Source: Aureococcus anophagefferens
Lineage: Eukaryota > Sar > Pelagophyceae > Pelagomonadales > Pelagomonadaceae
NCBI RefSeq assembly: GCF_000186865.1
Contig: NW_008705579.1
Coordinates: forward strand, 675,740 to 739,739
Direction: 5' to 3'
DNA: 64,000 nt
Program-made: the position numbers and the translations under genes
Shown: in pieces, positions 56,941 to 64,000 of the stretch
Position numbering within the stretch: position 1 is the first letter of the stretch
Layout of the letters: each line of letters opens with the position of its first letter
Notes under the pieces: generated by a model
The model's input: the letters and a program-made list of their open reading frames with translations, nothing else
Told to the model about the DNA's origin: nothing
The model's database searches: none

Positions 56941-57809
56941 CTAGCACGCGGCGGCCTCCCCCTCCCCGGCGGCGAGGAGGTCGTCCTGCTGGCGGTCGAG
57001 GTGCAGCGCGTAGGGCCGGTCGCGGAGCGCGGCGCGGTTGACGAACTCGGCGTAGGAGATCTTGCCGTCGTGGGCGACGTCGTAGAGGTCGCAGAGGGCG
57101 CGCGTCTCCTCGCCCGAGACGACGACGCCGAACTTGGTGAGCGCGTCCGCGAGCTCGTCGAAGGAGATGAAGCCCGTCCGGTGCGTGTCGAGCGATAGGA
57201 ACGCGGCCCGCAGCGAGTCGACGCGGCTCTCCAGGGCCTGGGCGAAGGCGACGTCGATCTTCTCGAGGTGCGACAGCGCGACCGTCGACGGCGGCGACGG
57301 CGGCCCCGCGGGCGGCGGGCTCGGCGGCGGCGGCACCTGGGCAGGAAAAGGGTGCGACATTCCCAACTTCAAAGGCTCCTTTCGCGGCCGTTTTCCGCTC
57401 GTTTCGGCTAATTTTTGGACGAGCGATCATCTCTCGGAGCGCTCTCGAAGCGTGGGTGCTGGTTTCGAAACGCGCGCGCGCGGAACACTCACGTTGAAGC
57501 GACGTTGAATCACCCTTGTCCCGCCCCGGGCGGCACGCCCGAGCGGTGGTACGCGCGTGCGAAGGCGTCGTAGGCGAGCCGCGCCGCGCCCCGGTGGCCC
57601 GCGAAGCGATCCAGGATGTCCTGGGCGTCACCGACGTCCAGGTCGAACTGGAGCAGGCGGCGGAAGACGACCTGCATGTCGAGCGCCGTGATGAACCCGT
57701 TGTTGGTCTCGTCGAGGTAGCGGTAGGCCTCGCGCGCCGTCGCGTAGCGCTCCGTGCACTTGGACACGAGCATCTCGATCTTCTGGTCCGTCGTCGAGAA
57801 GCACGCCAT
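56941..57809 (-). CDS. EF-hand-like calcium-binding protein
   Basis: Exons 57537..57809 and 56941..57336, phase 0, give 222 aa from the ATG at 57809. Helix-loop-helix units are visible: YRYLDETNNGFITALDMQVVF, FLSLDTHRTGFISFDELADAL and LYDVAHDGKISYAEFVN. The last is closest to a canonical loop (D-x-x-x-D-G-x-I-x-x-x-E). The loops are partly degenerate, so not all need bind Ca2+. A Pro-rich linker (PPPPSPPPAGPPSPP) begins at the exon junction where a type B introner inserted. Likely a centrin/calmodulin-like sensor; partner unknown. Confidence 0.75.
57337..57528 (+). mobile_element. introner type B (192 bp), antisense to gene
   Basis: TSD GGCGGCAC is perfect at 57329..57336 and 57529..57536 (GTGCCGCC in gene sense). 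The intron is 57337..57536 (200 nt), GT-AG, phase 0, giving YHRSGVPPPPSP. The inner block of both arms is AAGGGTG. Confidence 0.92.
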
Positions 57810-57923
57810 GGGTGTTGTTCGAGCGCAGCTCTCGGGCAGCACCGGAGCTTTGAAATCGCGCCGAACCTGAAATCAAACTGCGCGCGCTTGCTTGAACCAG
57901 AAGTAAAAGGCTGCCCCGTTCCG

Positions 57924-58826
57924 ATGATGGCGCTCCTCCTCCGCGTCCTCTGCCTCGTCCCGGCGGTCCGCGCCTACCTGCCCGTGTTCATGATGCACGG
58001 CATCGGGTCCGGGTCCGGCGAGATGGACACGATCCGGGAGCTGGCGGAGGCGGCCCACCCGGGCACGGTGCTGACGAGCTTCAAGCTCTACGAGGACCTC
58101 CCCGACGGCCTGACGAACCTCAACGACCAGGCCGCCGCCGTCGCCGGCGCCGTGCGCGCCGCCGTCGCCGCGAACGCGACGCTCTACGCCGAGGGGTACC
58201 ACGTCGTCTGCAAGAGCCAGGGCGGCTTGATCTGTCGCGCGGCGCTGATGCTGATGGACGACCACGCCGCGAGGACCTTCGTGTCCCTCGCGGGCCCCCA
58301 GGCCGGCGTCTTCGGCCCCGACTTCTTCAAGGACGTCGTCCACGACGTGCCCCTCCTCGAGAACGTCACGGCACAGGAGGCGTACCACGTCGCGTACACG
58401 TGGGCGGGCCAGAAATTGTCCGTCGCGAACATGTGGCGCGACCCGAACCACCTCGACGACTGCGGCCTCTTCGACCACTGCTTCGACGAGGGCAACGTCT
58501 TCCTGCCCAACTTCCTGGACAAGGCGACGGCGGCCATGAAGGCCAACTTCCTGCGGCTCGAGAAGGTCGTCCTCTGCGTCGGGTCCGGCCCGGCCTACGA
58601 CGGCGGCATCGAGCCCTGGCAGAGCGCCGTCTTCGGCGCCGCCGACGCGTCGGGGGCCATCGCGCCCATGGAGGACCAGGACTTTTACGCGACCGACGCC
58701 TTCGGGCTGCGGACGCTCGCGGAGTCGGGCCGGTTGAACGTGACGGTCGTGCCGAACGCGTCCCACGGGTCCTGGACGGGCGACCGCGCCACCATCGCGG
58801 CCTACGTGCTGCCCCACCTCACCTAA
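57924..58826 (+). CDS. palmitoyl-protein thioesterase (PPT2-like)
   Basis: Lysosomal/vacuolar thioesterase that removes fatty acyl groups from proteins or acyl-CoA. 300 aa, intronless. MMALLLRVLCLVPAVRA is a signal peptide. The enzyme begins LPVFMMHGIGSGSGEM, then has the nucleophile KSQGGLICRAALMLMDDH, SLAGPQAGVFG, WRDPNHLDD, then IEPWQSAVFG and the His in NASHGSWTG. The order and the segments around CKSQGGL and the WRDP motif match PPT2 more than PPT1. Complete triad inferred. The start is the first of two adjacent ATGs. Confidence 0.88.
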   Translation: MMALLLRVLCLVPAVRAYLPVFMMHGIGSGSGEMDTIRELAEAAHPGTVLTSFKLYEDLPDGLTNLNDQAAAVAGAVRAAVAANATLYAEGYHVVCKSQGGLICRAALMLMDDHAARTFVSLAGPQAGVFGPDFFKDVVHDVPLLENVTAQEAYHVAYTWAGQKLSVANMWRDPNHLDDCGLFDHCFDEGNVFLPNFLDKATAAMKANFLRLEKVVLCVGSGPAYDGGIEPWQSAVFGAADASGAIAPMEDQDFYATDAFGLRTLAESGRLNVTVVPNASHGSWTGDRATIAAYVLPHLT

Positions 58827-58835
58827 GCGCGCCGT

Positions 58836-61717
58836 TTACTGCGCGGCCTTCTTGCGGGCCTTCATGAAGTCGGCGAAGGAGCCCGGCGGGTTGAGCGTCG
58901 CCGGCGGCGGCGCGAGCGCGCGCGTCGCGGGCTCCGGCTCGCGCGGCGGCTTGGGCTTGGGCTTGAGCGTCGCCGGCGGCGGCGCCTTCGGGAGGACCGC
59001 CGCGGGCTTCCGCGGCGGCTCCGGCAGGGGCACGAGCTCCTCCTCCTCGAGCGCGAGCAGCGCGCGCTCGTCGCGCGCGGTCAGCTCCGCGAGGAACGCG
59101 GCGATCCAGCCGACGCGCACGACGATGCCGTGCTGGGCGAAGTGGGCGAGCTCGCCGCACTCGTTGCCCATGATGAAGGTGCGGTAGAACTTCTCCATGT
59201 CGCGGTCGAAGCGGCCGCCGCCGCGCATCGCGATCGCGCGCGCGGCGAGGTGGGACCGCACGGTCTTGATGCCGCCCTTCTTCAGCGAGAAGGCGCCGTC
59301 GGCCGTCTTGTGGCCCGTCGTCAGGATCTCGTACTTGCGCTTCCAGTTCGTGAAGCCGCAGTTCGTGTAGTGGAGGACGACGGGGCAGTAGACGTAGTCC
59401 ATCGTCGCCGTGAGGGGCGTCTCGCCCTCGCTGGTGCCCATGCGGTGCACGCCCAGCGGGACCGGCGGCTTGCGCGGGTGGAGCCGCGCCGCGGCCTTGC
59501 CGTTCGAGTAGGCGTTGAAGTGCATGAACGTCTCGGGCTCCTTCTTCTTCTTGCCGTCGTCCGAGTCCTTCTTCTTCGTCTTCGCGTCGGCGTCGGAGTC
59601 GCTGTCCGACGACTCCTCGCCGTCGTCGCTGGACACGGACGTCTTGTCGGAGTCATCGTCGTCCTTGGGCTCCGGGAGGTCGAGCTCGAGGTCGCGCGAC
59701 ATCTGGATGCGGCGGCGGACGACGGGCGTGTTGATGCCCGGCAGCCACTCGTTCTCGAAGAGCTCGCTGTCGTCGTGGCCCTTGCGCCGCCGCCGCGCCA
59801 TGTAGCGGTAGCGCTTGTCCCGCGCGCGGAGCGCGCGGTTCCGCTTCTTGTCGTTCGACGCGTGGTCGACCTGGGCGGGAAACGGGTGATTCGACGTCGA
59901 TGCAACGCGAGTGGTCCGCGCGCGCGCGTTCCCCCAAAAAGCATTCACGCGTCGAGACCGTTCCGAGAGATGATCGCTCGTCCAAAAATCAGCCGAAACG
60001 AGTGGAAACCGGCCGAGAGAGGAGCCTTTGAAGTTGGGCACGTCGCGCCCTCTTCCCGCGCCGCGGTCGACCGCGTCCTGGTACCGCTTCTCCGCGACGT
60101 GGTCGTCGTCGCCGCCGGCGAAGAGGGCCTCGTTGACCTTGAAGAGGCTCACCTCCTTGAAGAAGTCGCCGACCTCGAGCGTCTCCGGGACGCACTCCAA
60201 ATTGTGGAAGTGGACCTGCTCGACGGCGTCCGGCACCTGGGCGGCACGAGGGTGAGACATTCCCAGAGGCTCTCCTCTCGGCCAGTTTCCGCTCGTTTTG
60301 GCTGATCTTTGGACGAACGGTCATCTCTCGGAGCGGCCCCGAATCGTCAAGATCCAATCTCCGGGACGATCGCGCGCGGAACGCTCATGCTTGAAGCGAC
60401 GTTGAATCACCCTTCGTCGGCGGCGTCCGGCGCGTCCGCGAAGAACGCCGGCGCGTCCGTCCGGTACTTTTGCTCCGGGAAATACAGGAGCTCGTCGGCG
60501 TCGACGTGGAGGATCCAGTCGAAGTGGAGCTCCGCGGCGTCGTTGCAGGCGCGCTCGATGACGAGCTGCTGCCGCGCTTGGACGTCACGGACCTCCTCGT
60601 GCCACTTGACGGCGTCGCGCGCGGCCTTCTGCAGCGGGTTCGGCGCGCTGCGCACGAGGCCGAAGGGCCCGCCCATGGGCGGCGCGTCCTCCGCCGTCTT
60701 GTAGTCGCGGCCGTGGACGAAGAGGCGGTTCCGGCCGGACCGCTCCTCGTCGCGCCACCAGGCCGCGTCGCACCTGTGGACGACGGCGAAGCGGAGCCGG
60801 TGGCTCGAGCCGGGCACGGCGACCTTGCGCGTCCAGCGCTCGGCGACGGCGATGGCGTCGGCCTCCCTGGGGTCGTCGGGCGCGTCGAAGAAGAAGAAGA
60901 TGCGCTCGAAGCCGATGCCGAAGTGGTAGCGGCAGAAGCTGTCGAGCGTGGACGCGGGCGCGCCGCGGACGAGCATGGCGATGCAGAGCCGGGGCCGGTC
61001 CCGGAAGTGGCGCTGCTGGCGGCCCTCGTCGATGCGGTACTGGGCGACGCCGCTGCGCCGGTACGCGCCGTCGGCCTCGACGCGCGCGTTCCGGCCTCTG
61101 CCGGGCCCGTCGCGCGCGGCCTCGAGGCACAGCGCGTCGATGGTCGGCGTCGAGCCGTCGGGCGCGTCGCCGCTCGCGCTCCAGCGCCGCAGCCAGGGGA
61201 TCGTCGGCGCCAGGGGCACGCCGTCCTCGTCGTGCGTCGGCGCGAGCGGCCGGTTCCGGTACGGGCCGAACCACCGGAGCGAGTCCTCGGGGCAGGGCTC
61301 GACGTGCCAGTCGACGCCGGCCTCCTCGACGCGCAGGATCGACTCCGTGTAGGCCCAATGGCTCTTGAGCAGCGCCAGGTCCTCGTCGCCGCCGACGCGC
61401 TCCACGAGCGTGCCCAGGTTCGGGTGGCCCACCGAGTCGCCCTCGATGCAGACGTAGGCCTTCTTGTTGTTGCAGCGGCAGCCCCAGAGCTCCGGCGCGC
61501 CGAAGACGAGCCACGTGCCGCCCTTGGCCTTCTTCACGTCGGCGATGAAGTGTTGGTCCTTCTGGAGCGTCGCGACGATCTGCGCCTTGGCCTCCGGCCG
61601 CTCGCGCACGGCCATGCGCGGCGAGAAGGCGCATTTCCAGACCTCGTACCGGCCCTTCCCGAGGCCGACCTTGCGCAGGCCGCGCTCCAGCGACGACGGC
61701 AGCGCGTCGGGCGCCAT
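58836..61717 (-). CDS. glycosyltransferase (family 92-like) with long C-terminal region
   Basis: Exons 60434..61717, 60072..60236 and 58836..59870, all phase 0, give 827 aa. The GT92-like core has LCIAMLVRGAPASTLDSFCRYHFGIGFERIFFFFDAP and the metal-binding DxD in HFDWILHVDADELLYF, with QKAARDAVKWHEEV between. The N-terminal 170 residues hold a small domain (KAFSPRMAVRERP-like start, many Trp) that I do not recognise. The C-terminal 340 residues are rich in acidic Ser/Lys stretches and include YRTFIMGNECGELAHF. No signal peptide is obvious. Two type B introners bound a 165-bp exon. Confidence 0.75.
59871..60063 (-). mobile_element. introner type B (193 bp)
   Basis: TSDs TGGTCGAC (59863..59870) and CGGTCGAC (60064..60071), one mismatch; GTCGACCG and GTCGACCA in gene sense. 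The intron is 59871..60071 (201 nt), GT-AG, phase 0, giving YQDAVDHASNDKK. Both arms carry GCGGGAA. Confidence 0.92.
60237..60425 (+). mobile_element. introner type B (189 bp), antisense to gene, diverged
   Basis: TSDs TCCGGCAC (60229..60236) and TCCGGCGC (60426..60433), one mismatch. In gene sense the donor copy is GCGCCGGA and the exonic copy GTGCCGGA. The intron is 60237..60433 (197 nt), GC-AG, phase 0, giving AFFADVPDAVEQVHF. Ends are the most diverged of the type B set (CTGGGCGGCACGAGG). Confidence 0.9.
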
Positions 61718-61930
61718 CGCGAGGGAAAGAGGCCTACTTCCTCGCTTCACGCGACGACGGAGAGCTCGGGCTGCCTCTTTTGCTCTCCACCAATGAGTGC
61801 AACATCGCGATGCATCGACCTCAGCTGCTGGCGAGCGGGCATGGACAAGAGGTAGGCCCGCAGCTGCGCGAATTGCCGTTGGCGAGCGCATATGGACAAG
61901 AGGTAGGCTCGCGCGCTGCAAGCTACATAC
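61718..61930. promoter_or_regulatory. divergent promoter with 51-bp repeat
   Basis: 213 bp between the glycosyltransferase and MYND start codons. It holds the direct repeat listed separately and a run of AT-richer sequence. No TATA box seen. Confidence 0.45.
61830..61911. repeat. direct repeat, period 51 bp
   Basis: GGCGAGCG and ATGGACAAGAGGTAGGC occur twice with the same spacing, offset by 51 bp. It lies in the shared promoter between two divergent genes, so it could carry duplicated binding sites. Confidence 0.85.
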
Positions 61931-63289
61931 ATGGCCCACCCGGGCCAGCCCATGCCGACGCTCGACTCGCCGGAGATGCTGCTGCTGCGCAGCGAGTGCG
62001 CCACCGACGACGCGCCCTGGCTGCCGAGCGACGTCTGGCTGCCGCAGGCGAAGCGCGGCGCCTGGGGCGGCGGCGCCGGCACGGGCGCGGCCATCGAGCC
62101 CGTCTTCAACGCGGGCCGCCTGCCGTTCTGCTGCGTCGTCTGCAAGCGCGGCGGCCTCACGGGCACGAAGCTCATCCAGTGCGGCCGGTGCAAGGTCGCG
62201 CGCTACTGCTGCAAAGCGCACGCCAGGGCGCACTGGCCCGCGCACAAGCACTGCTGCGCCGCGCTCGCGGGGCTCGCCAAGCCCGCGGCGGAGGCCGACT
62301 GGCGCGCGTCGCTCGTCGCCGCGCGGCTCGCGCTGCGCCGCCTGCCCGAGGGCGACGACGCGCTGCAGAGCTGGCTGCACCAGCCGCGCTGCGCCGTCTG
62401 CGGCGACGCGGCGAGCCCCCTGAAGCGGTGCCAGCGGTGCCACGGCGCCGCGTTCTGCGACCGCCACCGCGACGCGGCGCACGAGCGAGCGTCCTGCGAC
62501 GCCGCCATGCTCGAGATCGCGTGCTTCGGCATGATCTCGGACATGGGCGCGCCGTTGACGATCGCGTCGCGGTCGCCCGCGCGAGCGCCGCTGCCCGGCG
62601 GCTGGAAGGCCTACTTCGACATGAAGATCTGGGACTTCGAGGTGCCGGCCTACATCCTGAGCATGGGCCCGCCGGCGGCCATGCTCACGGAGGGCCTGTC
62701 GCTGCCGCTGCTCGTCGTCCGCTTCCTCGAGCGGAGGGACGTCCCGGCGTCGCTCGTCGTCCACGTCGTCGGCGCGGCGGCGCCGGAGCTCGTGGGCCTG
62801 CACCGCCTCCGGGAGATCTTCGCCTGGCTCCCCCGCGTCGACGAGCTCCGCGTCCAGTTCGTCGGCCCGGACCTCGCGCGCGACCGGGCCGAGGCGCGCG
62901 CGCCCGACGAGCGCGACGGCGGGTCTGTGAAGCCCGTCTTCTTCAGCGAGACGCGGGCCTACTACCACGACGCGCGGCGCCGCCTCCGAACGCCGACGAT
63001 CGTCCTCGCGCAGCACGGCGGCCTCCACGACCCGCTCTTCGCCGCGGCGTGGGCGCCGACGCTCGACCTGCTCCTCGACGAGGGCGCGCCGTGCGTCTTC
63101 ACGGGCTACAACGAGGCCGAGGGCGCCGCGGACGCCGCCGTGCTCCGGGAGCGCGGCGCGAAGTTCGTCGCGGACGCCCACCTGAACCCGTTCCGCGGGC
63201 TGCGGCCCTACAGCGAGGTGGCGGGGTGCGCCGCGGAGTTCTACCACGTCAACGCCTACGCGTGCTGCGTCGAGGGCCGCGCGCAATAA
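61931..63289 (+). CDS. MYND zinc-finger protein, MSS51-like
   Basis: 452 aa, intronless, from the ATG at 61931. The MYND finger is at about 67-111: CCVVCKRGG, CGRCKVARYCCKAHARAHW, HKHCC, with all Cys/His in place. A second Cys-rich module follows (CAVCGDA, CQRCHGAAFCDRH). The C-terminal half matches the MSS51-type domain: VVHVVGAAAPELV, then PTIVLAQHGGLH, and CVFTGYNEAEGAADAAVL. In yeast Mss51 acts in mitochondrial COX1 translation; vertebrate and protist relatives (for example ZMYND proteins) have other or unknown roles. No clear mitochondrial presequence. Confidence 0.82.
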   Translation: MAHPGQPMPTLDSPEMLLLRSECATDDAPWLPSDVWLPQAKRGAWGGGAGTGAAIEPVFNAGRLPFCCVVCKRGGLTGTKLIQCGRCKVARYCCKAHARAHWPAHKHCCAALAGLAKPAAEADWRASLVAARLALRRLPEGDDALQSWLHQPRCAVCGDAASPLKRCQRCHGAAFCDRHRDAAHERASCDAAMLEIACFGMISDMGAPLTIASRSPARAPLPGGWKAYFDMKIWDFEVPAYILSMGPPAAMLTEGLSLPLLVVRFLERRDVPASLVVHVVGAAAPELVGLHRLREIFAWLPRVDELRVQFVGPDLARDRAEARAPDERDGGSVKPVFFSETRAYYHDARRRLRTPTIVLAQHGGLHDPLFAAAWAPTLDLLLDEGAPCVFTGYNEAEGAADAAVLRERGAKFVADAHLNPFRGLRPYSEVAGCAAEFYHVNAYACCVEGRAQ

Positions 63290-63771
63290 AAGCCTCGAGG
63301 GGCCGGCCGAATTCGCCCTCTCCGAGAGTCGCACGCGCGCGCTTACATGTCCGGAATCGGCAGCTCGTGCTCCCGCGCGCTCCCCAAGTGCATATACACT
63401 AGTACTGGGTGCTGGCCTCCAAAGGGGCCGAGACTTCGGAGGAACTATGTGCGAGCAGAGGGGTCGTGGGAGGTGTCGAGATTCGCGAGTCCCCGTCGGG
63501 CGAGAGTGAGAGTTCGCCGACCCCCGGCCAAGTCGATCAGGCATTTGGCACCAGCTTGACGGCTTTTCAGAATTGCTCAGGCATCACCGTCCTAAGGTGG
63601 TGCGCACGCTCCTTAGTTCGGGTTCGCGTTCGGTAAAAAGTCTACGTTGTCCTATAAAAGAACGCGCTCCAGGATACGACCAAAAGGCGCCCCGGCGCTG
63701 CTAGGGGGTTTTGTAAAACACCGAGTTACGAGAAGGCGGTCTACGGCAACACGATGTTAGCGAGGTAGTCG
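63290..63771. other. 482-bp intergenic region
   Basis: Holds the 3' side of the MYND gene and the promoter of the last gene. AT content rises towards the right. I tested it by eye for tRNA-like cloverleaf and found none. Confidence 0.5.
63653..63660 (+). promoter_or_regulatory. TATA-like box
   Basis: TATAAAAG within AT-richer DNA, about 120 bp upstream of the ATG at 63772. It is the only good TATA match I noticed upstream of a gene in this window. Confidence 0.45.
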
Positions 63772-64000
63772 ATGAAGTCGTCGCCCGACGCCATCGGCGG
63801 CGGCCCCGACAAGGCGACGGCGACGGCGGCGCTGCGCGCGATTGTAAAATCGTTAAAACATCCTCGACGCGGCGTCCTCACGAGCGCCGACGTGCGCGCC
63901 ATCGCCCGTCGCGCGCGGCGCAACGGCGGTGCCGTGGTCGTGTCCGACTGCGACGGCATCGGCGTGCTGCGGTTCGTGCTCAACCTGCTCAAAATTCGTG
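63772..64000 (+). CDS. unknown protein, partial (runs off the end)
   Basis: The ATG at 63772 opens a frame that stays open to the window edge: an Ala-rich helix (DKATATAALRAIVKSLKH), a basic stretch (RRGVLTSADVRAIARRARRN) and a beta-like segment VVVSDCDGIGVLRFVLNLL. SDCDGIGVLRF is reminiscent of an acidic loop but is not diagnostic. The TATA-like box upstream supports this strand over the antisense frame. Confidence 0.4.
   Translation, partial: MKSSPDAIGGGPDKATATAALRAIVKSLKHPRRGVLTSADVRAIARRARRNGGAVVVSDCDGIGVLRFVLNLLKIR

Noticed and set aside
63290..63771. tRNA or small RNA gene in the AT-richer intergenic stretch
   Set aside because: No cloverleaf, A/B-box pair or other RNA signature could be recognised.
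63741..63992. Minus-strand frame at the right edge
   Set aside because: Antisense to a plus frame with an ATG and an upstream TATA-like box; low-complexity sequence.

Overview
The window is nuclear DNA of a GC-rich, gene-dense protist with a secondary plastid. The best match is a pelagophyte stramenopile, most like Aureococcus. Genes for a myosin, a dynactin subunit, an SLC6 transporter and a MYND/MSS51-type protein show a eukaryotic nucleus. A Tat translocase protein and a second protein carry plastid presequences of the stramenopile type (ER signal followed by a transit region). Two runs of N show that this is a draft scaffold.

The outstanding feature is a set of 20 introner elements: short non-autonomous DNA transposons that act as introns. 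I see three types. Type A (7 copies, almost all exactly 203 bp) has termini like CTGTGTGGAAATCAA. Type B (10 copies, 186-194 bp) has termini like CTGGGCAGGAAAAG. Both have terminal inverted repeats and share a homologous internal body. Type C (3 copies, 80, 80 and 62 bp) has no clear inverted repeats. Every copy is flanked by an 8-bp target-site duplication (TSD) that starts GC or GT. Removing the upstream TSD plus the element restores the reading frame exactly, so the donor is host sequence and the acceptor AG is the end of the element. Eleven of the 20 donors are GC. A and B copies lie in both orientations. The two arms of a given copy tend to carry matching private changes. One further intron looks like an old, GC-enriched introner.

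Layout: 0-17 kb holds an ABHD4/5 hydrolase, SLC6 transporter, sulfotransferase, thymidylate-synthase-like protein, acetyltransferase, methyltransferase, IPT-domain protein, 7TM receptor, two short-chain dehydrogenases, a CbbX-like AAA protein, a COPI-associated membrane protein and a probable lumen protein. 17-35 kb holds a cyclic-nucleotide-gated channel, FkbM-type methyltransferase, multipass membrane protein, dynactin p25, coiled-coil protein, RelA/SpoT-like TPR protein, F-box-like protein, saccharopine-dehydrogenase-like protein, TrmB and the plastid Tat protein. 35-45 kb holds a MyTH4-PH-WW myosin, a Cys-rich membrane protein in a lower-GC patch and a 2OG-dioxygenase-like gene. 45-55 kb holds an NRPS-like enzyme with a methyltransferase inserted in its adenylation domain and a C-terminal S15 hydrolase, then oligopeptidase B. 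55-64 kb holds a ClpS-domain protein, EF-hand protein, PPT2-like thioesterase, glycosyltransferase, MYND protein and a partial gene.

Genes often alternate in strand. 3' ends are extremely close (overlapping stop codons to about 40 bp) and divergent starts are about 90-250 bp apart. Most gene pairs show no functional link. The NRPS-like gene with the dioxygenase and peptidase on the same strand is the only plausible cluster. No transposase, tRNA, rRNA or CRISPR array was seen.
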